Below the pieces are notes generated by a model that saw nothing but the letters and a program-made list of their open reading frames with translations, had not been told where the DNA came from and searched no databases. Shown here in pieces: positions 45,574-54,475 of a DNA stretch of 64,000 bases; within the stretch, counting starts at the first letter, position 1; the number at the start of each line of letters is the position of its first letter. This DNA comes from Mycolicibacterium chlorophenolicum (lineage in GTDB: Bacteria; Actinomycetota; Actinomycetes; Mycobacteriales; Mycobacteriaceae): NCBI RefSeq assembly GCF_001044235.1, contig NZ_JYNL01000002.1, forward strand, positions 1 to 64,000, written 5' to 3'. Made by a program: the position numbers and the translations under genes.

Positions 45574-46434
45574 TCAGCCCGCAAAGTTGAAGATGCCGGT
45601 CTGGCCGTAAATGGCCAGCGTGACGAACATGATGACCAGGACAGCGGCGATCAGCGATGCCCGAACGGCGCGACCGACCGCTTCCCCGACGCCGACGGGC
45701 CCCCCTCGGGCGTTGAAACCGTAGTAGGTGTGGACCAGCATGATGATGATCACCATGGCGATCGCGACGATGAAGGATCGCACCGCGTCGGCCGGGATGA
45801 AGAAGGTGCTGAAGTAGTGGTCATACACGCCGCCCGATTGGCCGTAGAAAAAGATAGTCACCAGTCGAGTTGCTGAATAGCCGAGGATCAGAGCCACGCA
45901 GTACAGCGGGATGGCCACGATGACCCCGGCCGCGACCCGGGTGGATGCCAGATAAGCGATGGGGCGAATCCCCATGACTTCCAGCGCGTCGATTTCCTCG
46001 TTGATCCGCATGGCGCCCAGTTGCGCGGTGGCGCCGGCGCCGATGGTGGCCGCGAAGGCAAATGATGCGGTGCAGGGCGTGACGAGGCGGGTGTTGGCGA
46101 ATGCTGAGGCGAACCCGGTGAGGGCCTCGACCCCGATGTTGGAGAGTTGGTTATAGCCTTCACTGGCCAGTGCCCCGCTCGAACTCATGGTCAGGAAGGT
46201 CATTACTGCCACGGTGCCGCCGACGACGGCAAGGGATCCGGTGCCCAGACTCATCGCCGCGACCTGGCGCAGTAACTCGCCGCGGTAGTAGACCACGACA
46301 TCGATGAGCGAGAAAACCGTCTTGCCCATGAACCGGGCCTGCTCGCCGAGCTGAAGCCAAGCCGACCGGGTCGCGACCAGACTGCGCCGCACTGTGGCGG
46401 GAATGCGTTGGGATGCAAAGGTACTGGCGCTCAT
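45574..46434 (-). CDS. yrbEB: YrbEB-type Mce permease subunit
   Basis: This MlaE/YrbE-family permease of 286 residues has five to six helices. The cytoplasmic coupling helix reads GAMRINEEIDALEVMGIRPIAYL, the conserved EEID-ALxVMG site that contacts the ATPase. With YrbEA it makes the heterodimeric membrane channel for Mce-delivered lipids, driven by an MceG ATPase. It overlaps yrbEA by 4 bases, so translation is coupled. Confidence 0.95.
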   Translation of the reverse strand: MSASTFASQRIPATVRRSLVATRSAWLQLGEQARFMGKTVFSLIDVVVYYRGELLRQVAAMSLGTGSLAVVGGTVAVMTFLTMSSSGALASEGYNQLSNIGVEALTGFASAFANTRLVTPCTASFAFAATIGAGATAQLGAMRINEEIDALEVMGIRPIAYLASTRVAAGVIVAIPLYCVALILGYSATRLVTIFFYGQSGGVYDHYFSTFFIPADAVRSFIVAIAMVIIIMLVHTYYGFNARGGPVGVGEAVGRAVRASLIAAVLVIMFVTLAIYGQTGIFNFAG

Positions 46435-47204
46435 CGGGTCACCTGGTATCCGATCGCGGTCAAGAACAGGTTGATGACGAACAGCAACACAAACGCGTAG
46501 ACGACGGTCTGGTTGACGGCGTTGCCCACGCCGGCCGGTCCACCACTGACCGTTGTGCCCTGGTAGATGCCGATCAGTCCGGCAACCAGGCCGAAGGTGG
46601 TTGCCTTGACCATCGCAACGATGACGTCGCCGACGCCGGTGACCAGAGTCATGCTCGCGACATACGCCCCGGGTGTGACGTGCTGAAAGAACACACCGAA
46701 AAAGAACCCGCCGATCAGACCAGTCAATGTGACCAGTGATGAGATCAGCCAGGAAACGAGAGTGACCGCAAGCAGTCTCGGTGCCAGCAGTGCGCGCACC
46801 GGGTCGATGCCCATGACGCGCAACGCGTCAATCTCTTCGCGGATCGTGCGCGCTCCCAGGTCTGCGCAAATCGCGGCGGCGCCGGCCCCCGATGTCACGA
46901 GCACGGTCACGAAGGGGCCGATCTCGTTGACCGTTGTGATGGACGCGCCTGCACCCGATAGGTCTGTGGCGCCGAATTCGATCAAGAGGACGTTGAACAG
47001 GAACACCGACAGAACGGTGAAAGGGATCGATAGAACCATCGCGGGCAGCATCGACACGCGGGCGACAAACCATGTTTGTTCGAGGAATTCACGCCAGGCG
47101 AAGGGCCATTTGAAGAGTGCGACGAAGGTGTCGAGGGACAGTGCGAAAAAATCTCCGAAGCTGCGCACCGGCGCTAGAGCTTGATTTCTGACTGATATAG
47201 CCAT
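46431..47204 (-). CDS. yrbEA: YrbEA-type Mce permease subunit
   Basis: This is the first gene of the mce operon, about 257 residues, with the MlaE-family coupling motif LGARTIREEIDALRVMGIDPVRALLAPR and the usual hydrophobic helices. The ATG at 47204 (MAISVRN) is preferred because AGGAG lies 6 bases upstream. The operon runs yrbEA-yrbEB-mceABCDEF-hpp-mas-mas-DUF732-CAP-fbpD on the minus strand. Upstream lies a 638-base divergent region shared with pabB. Confidence 0.95.
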   Translation of the reverse strand: MAISVRNQALAPVRSFGDFFALSLDTFVALFKWPFAWREFLEQTWFVARVSMLPAMVLSIPFTVLSVFLFNVLLIEFGATDLSGAGASITTVNEIGPFVTVLVTSGAGAAAICADLGARTIREEIDALRVMGIDPVRALLAPRLLAVTLVSWLISSLVTLTGLIGGFFFGVFFQHVTPGAYVASMTLVTGVGDVIVAMVKATTFGLVAGLIGIYQGTTVSGGPAGVGNAVNQTVVYAFVLLFVINLFLTAIGYQVTR

Positions 47205-47533
47205 CAGCATCTCCTCATATGTCCGCGATGCGTGGTCTGTGCTGGGCCGTCACTGTCGCAAAGGACATGAAGCGACCACAGTGCTCTCACGCGGCCCTGT
47301 TCCACGTGTCAAAGGCGCCTTGTCGCGACCCCGCACCGCGACATGGCTCTTGGGACGGGACCATTCTGGCGGTTGCCGGGGCAGACGCTGTGGGGCCGCG
47401 GCGGCATTGACGAAGAAGCGGGTCGCGACGTCGAAGACATGCCTTGTGACTGCGACATCGCCGCCACCGCGTTGCGTTGTGCCGATCCCCGGGCATTGCC
47501 ATTATCGCTCCCCTGGCTGATCGTGGACTGTTC

Positions 47534-47574
47534 AACACTGCTTCATTGTGACCCCGACGCAGGGCCACAGTGTT
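47534..47574. promoter_or_regulatory. inverted repeat in the mce/pabB divergent region
   Basis: AACACTG (47534-47540) and CAGTGTT (47568-47574) form a 7-bp dyad with a 27-base spacer. It could be a regulator site for either the mce operon or pabB. No gene is supported within 47205-47842. Confidence 0.25.
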
Positions 47575-47757
47575 CAGTGATATTACACACATCGGGTCCC
47601 GACGCAACAGAATGAGCAAACCTGGCAAAGAACCGGTTTCGCACCGTTGATGCAACCGTCGCCAAGGCGGCGTGCGGTGCTTCGGTATCACCCGCGCGCC
47701 GACGTTTCTCCGGCGCAGGGAGCGGTTCGTCGCACGTCACCGGCCCTTTGGCTGCGG

Positions 47758-47777
47758 GCTTGCTTGCGCGCGCAAGC
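47758..47777. promoter_or_regulatory. MarR-type palindrome upstream of pabB
   Basis: GCTTGCTTGCGCGCGCAAGC differs at two positions from the site before the maleylacetate reductase (49388-49407). It ends 65 bases before the pabB start. It is a member of the shared-palindrome set proposed to be bound by the MarR protein of 54476-55033. Confidence 0.6.
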
Positions 47778-47842
47778 GCCGATAGTGTCGGGCACATTTC
47801 GCTCACCGACGTGGAGTGGCCACCGCGTCACTGGGAGGTTTC

Positions 47843-49201
47843 GTGACGGCGACCGCGCGCGACGGTGTTGACCGGGGTGTCAGTGACACACCGCTCGATT
47901 GGCTGGCGGCTCAGAACTTACGACGGCGTCAATCCTGGGGGCGTCTCGATGATTTCGTCAGCGGCACCGCTCAGGTATTCCCTCATCTCGACAACCCCGT
48001 TTACACCCATCGAAGCGACGAAGTCGTGGATGTGTTGCAGTACGTGGAGGATGCCACTGAGCGGGGGCAGTGGGCGTTCGGCTTCATTTCCTACGAGGCC
48101 GCCGCCGGGCTGGATCCGGCCCTGCCCGCGCCTGCGTTACCCGACGCCCGCATCGGGCCCGGTCCGGCACTTCCTCTCGTGTGGTTCGGTTTTTCACCTA
48201 CACCGCCGCAGGCCACCGACCTCATCACCCGAGGCTCGGTCTACCGCGCCGGCCCCTGGACACACCGGTGGAATCAGGCGGCCTACGGCAAAGCATTCGC
48301 TCGTGTTCAGGACACCATCGCCGCCGGCCGCACCTACCAGTGCAATCTGACAACGTCGCTGACCGCCCCGTTCGCCGGAGATCACGTATCCTTCTACACC
48401 GATCTAGCCCAAGCACAGGCCTCGCGCTACTGCGCGTATTTGCACATCGACAACCACGTGATCGCCAGCGCAAGTCCCGAATTGTTCTTCGAATGGGTCG
48501 GAGACACGCTGCGCACGAAGCCGATGAAAGGTACCGCGCCGCGCGGCCGTACCGCGGCCGATGACCGAGCACTGCTGCGCGAGCTGGTGAACAGTCCGAA
48601 AGAACGCGCCGAGAACATCATCATCGTTGATCTGCTGCGCAATGATCTGGCGAAGATTGCTGCAGTAGGTACCGTGCGGGTGACCGCATTGTTGACCCCC
48701 GAGGCCTATCCCACGGTGTGGCAGCTCACCTCGGAGATCACCGCGCAGCCCTTACCCGAGACAGGGCTCGTCGCCGTCTTGCGCGCCATGTTTCCGTGCG
48801 GATCGGTCACCGGCGCACCGAAAGCCGAAACGATGCAGATCATCCAGGAGGTCGAAGGCCGCCAGCGCGGCATCTACTGTGGCGCCATCGGATGGATGGC
48901 CCCACCAACACAAACTGTGCGCGCCCGATTCAGTGTGGCCATCCGCACCGCCTACATCGATTTGTCCCGCGGCGTTTGCGAGTACGGCGTCGGTGGTGGC
49001 ATCACCTGGGGCAGCGAGGTCACCGCCGAGTTCGCCGAACTTCGCGCCAAACGCCAGATTCTGGTGAATACCCAGTGGGCCGCCCAGCGGCAGCGGGCTG
49101 GACAGCATCATCGCGACCGCGTGGCTGCGCCGGACACCATCGACGTAAGCACAAGTCAAACCGCTGCCGAAATCGTGAAATCCCGTGTCGTAAAACGGTA
49201 G
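47843..49201 (+). CDS. pabB: aminodeoxychorismate synthase component I (PabB)
   Basis: This chorismate-binding enzyme of about 452 residues makes 4-amino-4-deoxychorismate for p-aminobenzoate and hence folate. Landmarks are RTYQCNLTTSLTAPF, ASPELFFEW, TKPMKGTAPRGRT (the active-site Lys region that distinguishes PabB), ENIIIVDLLRNDL, FPCGSVTGAPKAETMQIIQEVE and the final GVGGGITWGSEVTAEFAE. The GTG at 47843 has GGGAGG 4 bases upstream. The glutamine amidotransferase PabA and lyase PabC are not adjacent. Position at the start of the one-carbon island, with a shared palindrome upstream, suggests inducible folate synthesis to serve the demethylases. Confidence 0.92.
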   Translation: MTATARDGVDRGVSDTPLDWLAAQNLRRRQSWGRLDDFVSGTAQVFPHLDNPVYTHRSDEVVDVLQYVEDATERGQWAFGFISYEAAAGLDPALPAPALPDARIGPGPALPLVWFGFSPTPPQATDLITRGSVYRAGPWTHRWNQAAYGKAFARVQDTIAAGRTYQCNLTTSLTAPFAGDHVSFYTDLAQAQASRYCAYLHIDNHVIASASPELFFEWVGDTLRTKPMKGTAPRGRTAADDRALLRELVNSPKERAENIIIVDLLRNDLAKIAAVGTVRVTALLTPEAYPTVWQLTSEITAQPLPETGLVAVLRAMFPCGSVTGAPKAETMQIIQEVEGRQRGIYCGAIGWMAPPTQTVRARFSVAIRTAYIDLSRGVCEYGVGGGITWGSEVTAEFAELRAKRQILVNTQWAAQRQRAGQHHRDRVAAPDTIDVSTSQTAAEIVKSRVVKR

Positions 49202-49387
49202 ACAGCGCGACAAACAACCTCCGGCGCGCACCAACGCTGGAGATCGCACATTGGACTCACTCCGGCGCAGGTGGCCACGTCGTTGGCGGTGGCCAGTCCG
49301 CCCAACCGGCGCTTGGGCCGGGCAAGAGCCGATTACGGCGGACGCAGTTAGCCATCACGCCCGCCCGGAGCTGAGCGGAGACTGCTC

Positions 49388-49407
49388 GCTTGCTTGAGCA
49401 CGCAAGC
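49388..49407. promoter_or_regulatory. MarR-type palindrome upstream of maleylacetate reductase
   Basis: GCTTGCTTGAGCACGCAAGC contains the 18-mer identical to that at 55227-55244. The identity extends past it (28 of 31 positions) into CT(G/A)TGTTA, which may include the promoter -10 region. The site is 136 bases before the reductase start. The rest of the 49202-49543 gap holds no gene. Confidence 0.65.
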
Positions 49408-49543
49408 TGTGTTAATTTTTCGCGCGCCGGGATTGCCACAACTTCATCCGGACTGCAGGCGAGTCCACCGGCGGCGTGAGCACCGGGCGCCAGCACATCG
49501 CGTTGACGCCACCGCTGCTGCACAGCGAAAGGCTCCCACCACC

Positions 49544-50641
49544 ATGACATCGACGCCCTCCCCCACCTCGATGCCCGCTGACTTCACCCACGATGCGCTA
49601 CCGGGACGCGTCGTGTTCCGTGACGGCGCACTCGACGATGTCGGTGACGAACTTGAGCACCTCGGCGCGCACCACAGCATGCTGATCGTCTCCCCACATG
49701 ACAACCACATGGCTGAGCGCGTCCAACGTGCTGTCGGCGCCCGCCAACCCGTCGTCTGGACTGACATCGGCCAGCATGTTTCTGGTGAACTGGCCGAACG
49801 CGCGACGGCCGCGGCGATCGATAGCCGTGTTGATGTCCTCGTCACCGTCGGCGGCGACGCCGCGATCGGCTTGGGTAAGGCTGTCGCGGTACGCACCGGC
49901 CTGCCCCTTGTATGTGTGCCTACCACATACTCGGGCAGCGAGATGACCCCGATCTACGCCCTGTCCTCAGATCACGACTGGACGCCTCGCCGCGACGGCA
50001 GGGCCTTGCCCAAAGTGGTGATCTATGACCCCCAACTGCTCGCTGCCCTGCCTCCGGTGGTGGTCGGCGCCCGCGGCATGAGTGCGCTCGCCCACTGTGC
50101 CGAAGCATTGTGGGCTCCCCGGACCGATCCGATCACCGACGCTCTAGCACTCGCCGGCGCTCGCCGTCTCACACGGCACTTGCGGAGTGCCTGTCGCGAG
50201 CCGGGAATCGCGGCGAGCGCACACCTCATGATTGGGTCCTGTCTGGCAGGAATTGCTCTGGGATCCGCGGGAGGCAGCATCCACCACGCTTTGTGCGACT
50301 TGCTTGCCGGTAGGTACGGCACACCGCATGCCCTTACCCACGCGATCGTGCTGCCCTATTCCGTGAAATTCGTGCGTCCCGCTGTTCCCGTGGCCATCAA
50401 GCGATTAGCAGCGGCAATGGACACTGTGTCCGAGGACCTTCCCGGGGCGATCTGGTCGCTGGGCCGGTCTGTCGGGACACCGCAGGGACTCCGCGCGATC
50501 GGAATCAGTGAATCGCAGATAGAGCTAGCTGCTGATGCGGCGCTGGCCGAGGAAATTCCGAGCCCGCGGCCCCTGAATCGCTCTCTGGTAGGGCGCTTAC
50601 TCGAAGGTGCGTGGCGCGGCATGTCCCCGTCGATTCCTTGA
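49544..50641 (+). CDS. maleylacetate reductase (iron-alcohol-dehydrogenase family)
   Basis: This enzyme of 365 residues reduces maleylacetate to 3-oxoadipate with NADH, the step after hydroxyquinol or chlorocatechol ring cleavage. Motifs typical of MacA/TfdF are LVTVGGDAAIGLGKAVAVRTGLPLVCVPTTYSGSEMTPIYAL, the SALAHCAEALWAPRTDP helix and the GTPHALTHAIVLPYSVKF His region. GAAAGG precedes the ATG at a spacing of 11. No ring-cleavage dioxygenase or hydroxyquinol hydroxylase adjoins it, so upstream steps must be encoded elsewhere. A strong palindrome shared with the SDR-ligM3 promoter lies upstream, and folD follows 64 bases later on the same strand. Confidence 0.9.
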   Translation: MTSTPSPTSMPADFTHDALPGRVVFRDGALDDVGDELEHLGAHHSMLIVSPHDNHMAERVQRAVGARQPVVWTDIGQHVSGELAERATAAAIDSRVDVLVTVGGDAAIGLGKAVAVRTGLPLVCVPTTYSGSEMTPIYALSSDHDWTPRRDGRALPKVVIYDPQLLAALPPVVVGARGMSALAHCAEALWAPRTDPITDALALAGARRLTRHLRSACREPGIAASAHLMIGSCLAGIALGSAGGSIHHALCDLLAGRYGTPHALTHAIVLPYSVKFVRPAVPVAIKRLAAAMDTVSEDLPGAIWSLGRSVGTPQGLRAIGISESQIELAADAALAEEIPSPRPLNRSLVGRLLEGAWRGMSPSIP

Positions 50642-50705
50642 TCGCTCACCAACAGATTCAAGCCCAGCGGCCCAAGCAGCCGGGCACTATCAGAAAGGGG
50701 TGGGG

Positions 50706-51584
50706 ATGTCTGCCGCCGAACTCAACGGGACGCTGGTCGCGTCCAAACTGCTCACCGACACCGCTCAGCGCGTCGAACTGCTCAAGCGCTCCTCCGGCAA
50801 AATTCCCTGCCTGGCGACCGTGCTGGTGGGCGACGACCCTGCCTCCCATACCTACGTGCGGATGAAGGCAAACCGCTGCGCCGACGTCGGAATCCGGTCT
50901 TTACGAGTGGAGCTCGACGCCGCCACCACGACCGACCAGCTGGTCGGTGAACTGCTCAAGCTCTCCCACAGCGACGACGTCGATGGCATCCTGCTTCAAC
51001 ATCCGGTGCCCCACCACATCGACGAGCGCGCCGCGTTCGAGGCGATCGCCCCACATAAGGACGTTGATGGGGTGACCGCCAACTCCTTCGCGGCCAGCGC
51101 GTTGGGCTTTGCGGGGTACGAATCCTGCACCCCATCAGGCATTATGCGGCTACTGGATGCCTATGACATCGGCATCGCCGGTAAACACGCCGTGATCGTC
51201 GGGCGCAGCCCGATTTTGGGGCTACCGGTGGGAATGCTGATGCTGCGGCGAAACGCCACCGTCACCTACTGCCATTCGCGCACGGTGGATCTCGCCGATC
51301 AGGTGGGGCGCGCCGATATCGTCGTGGCCGCTGTGGGCCAACCGGAGCTCATCCGGGGACACTGGATCAAACAGGGCGCCATCGTCGTCGATGCCGGCTA
51401 CAACCCCGGCAACGTTGGCGATGTCGAGTACAGCGCGGCGCGTGAGCGTGCGCAATGGATCACCCCAGTGCCCGGTGGGGTCGGCCCGATGACGATCGCG
51501 GTGCTGCTGGCTCAGACCGCCGATGCGGCTGGCGCCCCGGCCGGTGAGGCTATTCGCCTGGCCTCCGATCAGTCGGCGAGGTGA
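50706..51584 (+). CDS. folD: bifunctional methylene-THF dehydrogenase/cyclohydrolase FolD, canonical copy
   Basis: This FolD of 292 residues has all catalytic landmarks: Tyr50 and Lys54 (TYVRMK), Gln98 (GILLQHPVP), Asp121 (HKDVDGV), the nucleotide loop GRSPILGLPVG, the cofactor-recognition stretch ATVTYCHSRT and the final TPVPGGVGPMTIAVLL. It converts 5,10-methylene-THF to 10-formyl-THF and back, with NAD(P). The ATG at 50706 follows AAAGGGGTGGGG. It is downstream of the maleylacetate reductase in the island and upstream of ligM2. It likely provides the dehydrogenase and cyclohydrolase steps needed to oxidise one-carbon units released by the LigM-type enzymes. Confidence 0.95.
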   Translation: MSAAELNGTLVASKLLTDTAQRVELLKRSSGKIPCLATVLVGDDPASHTYVRMKANRCADVGIRSLRVELDAATTTDQLVGELLKLSHSDDVDGILLQHPVPHHIDERAAFEAIAPHKDVDGVTANSFAASALGFAGYESCTPSGIMRLLDAYDIGIAGKHAVIVGRSPILGLPVGMLMLRRNATVTYCHSRTVDLADQVGRADIVVAAVGQPELIRGHWIKQGAIVVDAGYNPGNVGDVEYSAARERAQWITPVPGGVGPMTIAVLLAQTADAAGAPAGEAIRLASDQSAR

Positions 51585-51860
51585 GCTCGGGACGGCCGCC
51601 GGCGACAATCAGACGAGATCGACGGTAGCCAGTGAGACTCTGTGGTTCACCTTTCCCAACCACATTGTTGTTGTAGCGTGCGTGAACACCCGCGGTTCAC
51701 GCACCCGTTGACGCGGTCACGGTCAATGGATCGCCGCGTCTGCGGTGGGCGGCTCAGTGGCCGTTGCTCAAATTGGCGAAATTCGGCACCGCGGTCATCG
51801 AATTGGGTATCGGGCGGGTTCAATTCCGGTATTGGACAAGCCCTCCGGCGGTCAACGAGA

Positions 51861-51893
51861 GTGATCTTCCGATCACATCAAGCGGTGATGTGA
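51861..51893. promoter_or_regulatory. overlapping palindromes upstream of ligM2
   Basis: GTGATC-TTCC-GATCAC (51861-51876) overlaps TCACATCA-AGCGG-TGATGTGA (51873-51893), an 8-bp perfect dyad. They end 49 bases before the ligM2 start and resemble GntR-type sites more than the island's MarR palindrome. The rest of the gap 51585-51942 holds no gene. Confidence 0.5.
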
Positions 51894-51942
51894 CGATCAT
51901 CACGACCTGTCGACTCGACATTTATGTGAAAGGTGTTGTGAC

Positions 51943-53298
51943 GTGACCGAAGCACCACGGAGCCTCGAGGACAAGATTCAGCAGTCTGGGGGTCCACTCC
52001 CCATGCTCCGCAGTGCTCCCCTGGGACGATACCAATTTCCTGTCCTTGCGCCTGAGTACTCGACTTGGGGTGAGGAGCAGCAGGCTTGGAGAAACACCGC
52101 ACTGTTCTACGATCTGTCGTTCCATATGCTCGAGGTCTACATCAAGGGCCCGGACTTGTTACGTCTGCTCTCGGATGTCACGGCGAACAATGTGTCGAAC
52201 TTCGGCAAGAATCGTGGCAAACAGCTCATCGCGTGTAATCACGAGGGGCAGCTGATCGGTGATGCCATCCTGTTTGGCCTTGAAGACGATGAGTGCGTCG
52301 TGGTGGGGACGCCGTTTGCGCCGGACTGGGTGAGTTATCAGGCGGCGACGGGCGGATACGACGTCGAGGTTTTCCGGGACGAAGGAGTCGGGACATACAA
52401 CAGGCGTGGCTTCCGGTACCAAGTGCAGGGTCCCAACACGCAGCAGATCGTCCAGAAGGCCTCCGCCGGTACGCTTCCCGACATCAAGTTCTTCAAAATC
52501 GGTGAGTTCACGATCGCCGGTCATCCGGTGCGCGCGCTCAACCATGCTATGACTAAGCTGCCCGGCCTGGACCAGACGGGCCTTGAGATCTACGGGCCGA
52601 TCGAGTATCGCGATGAGGTCAAAGCGGCGTTGCTGGCAGCCGGTGAGGAGTTCGGCCTCAAGGAGGGCGGCGCCCTTTCATATTCGACCACCGGTATTCC
52701 GGACGGTTGGTTGCCGCTGCCCCTGCCGGCGATTTACTCCAGCGACAAGCTGCAGTCGTATCGGGAATACCTGCCTGCAGTTGCCCCTGAAGCCTCGATC
52801 TCACTGGGTGGAAGTTTCGCCTCGGACAATGTCGAGGACTACTACGTCACCCCGTGGGACGTTGGCTACGGCAAGGTGATCAAGCTCGATCGCGACTTCA
52901 TCGGCGCCGAGGCGTTGCGGGCTGCCGCCGAGCAGCCACACCGCCAGAAGGTGTGGCTGCGGTGGAACAACGAGGACGTGACCCAGGCGTGGGCCCGCAG
53001 TCTATTTTCCGACACCCCTACCAAAACGTTCTCGGTACCCAATCCCGTTTACTCCACCTGCCAGTACGATGCCGTGCTGCTCAACGACGAGCCCGTCGGG
53101 GTTTCCACCTGGACTGCCTACAGTCGCAACGTCGGCGGGTTCAGCTCGCTGGCAATGATCGACGCCGACCAGGCACGCGACGGCACCGAGGTCACCGTCA
53201 TCTGGGGTGAGCCCAACGGCGGCTCGGGGCGCCCCCACGTTGAGCACCACATCCAGATCCCCATCCGGGCAACGATATCGACGACGGCGCCCGAGTAA
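51943..53298 (+). CDS. LigM/DesA-like THF-dependent O-demethylase, paralogue 2
   Basis: This GcvT-fold protein of 451 residues has the LigM motif order: EYSTWGEEQQAW, DLSFHM with His61 (LigM His60), IGDAILFG, FRYQVQGP, FFKIGEFTIAG, SYSTTGIPDGW (LigM Tyr247 equivalent conserved), NVEDYYVTPWDVGYG and a C-terminal RATIST. LigM Gln57 is Leu and Arg122 is Thr123, so the substrate pocket differs and probably does not hold a carboxylate. The GTG start has AAAGG 9 bases upstream. Its upstream palindromes differ from the shared MarR site, so it may respond to its own regulator. A long hairpin follows the stop. Confidence 0.87.
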   Translation: MTEAPRSLEDKIQQSGGPLPMLRSAPLGRYQFPVLAPEYSTWGEEQQAWRNTALFYDLSFHMLEVYIKGPDLLRLLSDVTANNVSNFGKNRGKQLIACNHEGQLIGDAILFGLEDDECVVVGTPFAPDWVSYQAATGGYDVEVFRDEGVGTYNRRGFRYQVQGPNTQQIVQKASAGTLPDIKFFKIGEFTIAGHPVRALNHAMTKLPGLDQTGLEIYGPIEYRDEVKAALLAAGEEFGLKEGGALSYSTTGIPDGWLPLPLPAIYSSDKLQSYREYLPAVAPEASISLGGSFASDNVEDYYVTPWDVGYGKVIKLDRDFIGAEALRAAAEQPHRQKVWLRWNNEDVTQAWARSLFSDTPTKTFSVPNPVYSTCQYDAVLLNDEPVGVSTWTAYSRNVGGFSSLAMIDADQARDGTEVTVIWGEPNGGSGRPHVEHHIQIPIRATISTTAPE

Positions 53299-53331
53299 GT
53301 CCGACCATTCGGTTGGGTGTTGTTGGCAGAT

Positions 53332-53375
53332 TTCCGGTGTCGGGCAAGCCATTCAAGGCCTGTCCGGCACCGGAA
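53332..53375. terminator. long hairpin between convergent genes
   Basis: The arms 53332-53350 and 53357-53375 pair over 19 positions with two G-T pairs and one mismatch around a 6-base loop (ATTCAA). The outer stem is TTCCGGTG with CACCGGAA. It lies where ligM2 and the MetE-like gene converge, and is probably a bidirectional terminator. Confidence 0.65.
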
Positions 53376-53419
53376 GTCGTCGTGGTCTCTGGCTACACCG
53401 ACGCCAGCAGAAAGACGGG

Positions 53420-54475
53420 TCAGCCTTCAGCTAGGTCACGTGTTGCGCGCATGAGATCACGTGCCATCGTGGCGTGACGGCGGCCCAGGCCGCAGGGGGC
53501 GGCGATAGCGACGCGTCGTCCGGCGGTGGACTCGATGATCCCCATGACTTCGCGTAATTGGTCCTGCGAGAGCGCCTCGTGCACGAAGCCGGCTACCAGA
53601 TGCGTGTCAGCGGGCAGCACTAGCCTGGCCAGCGGCGCGTAATAGGATTTCGCCAGGCTGGGCGGATCGTCACCGGCTGCCAGCGGGATGTGCATGTAGG
53701 TCAGCGATGTGTGCGACGGCCAGTGTGCGGCGATGGCGTTGGCCAGCTCGACAGTGCGACCGCAGTCCTGCCCGGCTTTCGTCAGCGCGCGGTGTTGAAG
53801 GTCCCCGAAGCACAGATGCACACCGATCTTCGTCCCGGGAGAAGCCAGCCGCGCTAGCTCAACCGACACGCCCGCCATCCAGCGGGCCACGAGCGGACGC
53901 AGGATTCGCGGCGCGCGTGACACGGCGACCAGTTCGGCGGGCAGCTCAATTTGGAAGACGACGTCGTTGCCCACAACGCTTTGGATAGCGCGTATTTCGC
54001 GGCTCGCCGCTGTGTTGAACGCCTTTCGGTAGCGCATTGCGCCGATCGGGCCGAAAGCCAGTAACGCCAAGTCGAAACCCGATGCGACGCCGACTTGATA
54101 CAGGGCCTCGTTCAAGCCGTGTTTGGCGAGTAGGCCGGTGACGACGGGGCGAGACATCCGAACTGCGTCGTCGTAGCCCAGATGGAGCTTGTCGGGGTCG
54201 AGTTTGGCTCCGCGGCGCAGCCGGTAGCGGGGACGGTCGTTGTAGTCGGTCCATTGACCGTCACGTTTGAGCACTACGGCGGGATGATTGCGCAGTGCGG
54301 CGATGATCGAGGCGACCCATTGGCTGCGCGGCCCGGTTTCGCCGTCGGGTACACACATCAGGGTCGGGCCGAGTTCGGTGAGCGCCAGCTCGACGGCGTC
54401 GTGGGCATCGGATGCCGGGATGCTGCCGATCAGCAGAGTCCCGCGCGTGGTCGGCGAGGCGGTGTTGGGTGTCAT
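53420..54475 (-). CDS. MetE-core / UROD-fold zinc methyltransferase-like protein
   Basis: This 351-residue protein aligns in motif order with the C-terminal (catalytic) half of cobalamin-independent methionine synthase. TLLIGSIPASDAHDAVELAL matches the start GSxP, IGVHLCFGD supplies the His220-x-Cys222 zinc pair, and AIAAPCGLGRRHATM supplies the third zinc Cys328 in a CGL motif. The N-terminal MetE half is absent, as in core-MetE proteins that take methyl groups from donors other than polyglutamyl methyl-THF. Its ATG directly follows the TAG of the MarR gene. In this setting it may consume methyl groups produced by the LigM-type enzymes, but donor and acceptor are unknown. Confidence 0.72.
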   Translation of the reverse strand: MTPNTASPTTRGTLLIGSIPASDAHDAVELALTELGPTLMCVPDGETGPRSQWVASIIAALRNHPAVVLKRDGQWTDYNDRPRYRLRRGAKLDPDKLHLGYDDAVRMSRPVVTGLLAKHGLNEALYQVGVASGFDLALLAFGPIGAMRYRKAFNTAASREIRAIQSVVGNDVVFQIELPAELVAVSRAPRILRPLVARWMAGVSVELARLASPGTKIGVHLCFGDLQHRALTKAGQDCGRTVELANAIAAHWPSHTSLTYMHIPLAAGDDPPSLAKSYYAPLARLVLPADTHLVAGFVHEALSQDQLREVMGIIESTAGRRVAIAAPCGLGRRHATMARDLMRATRDLAEG

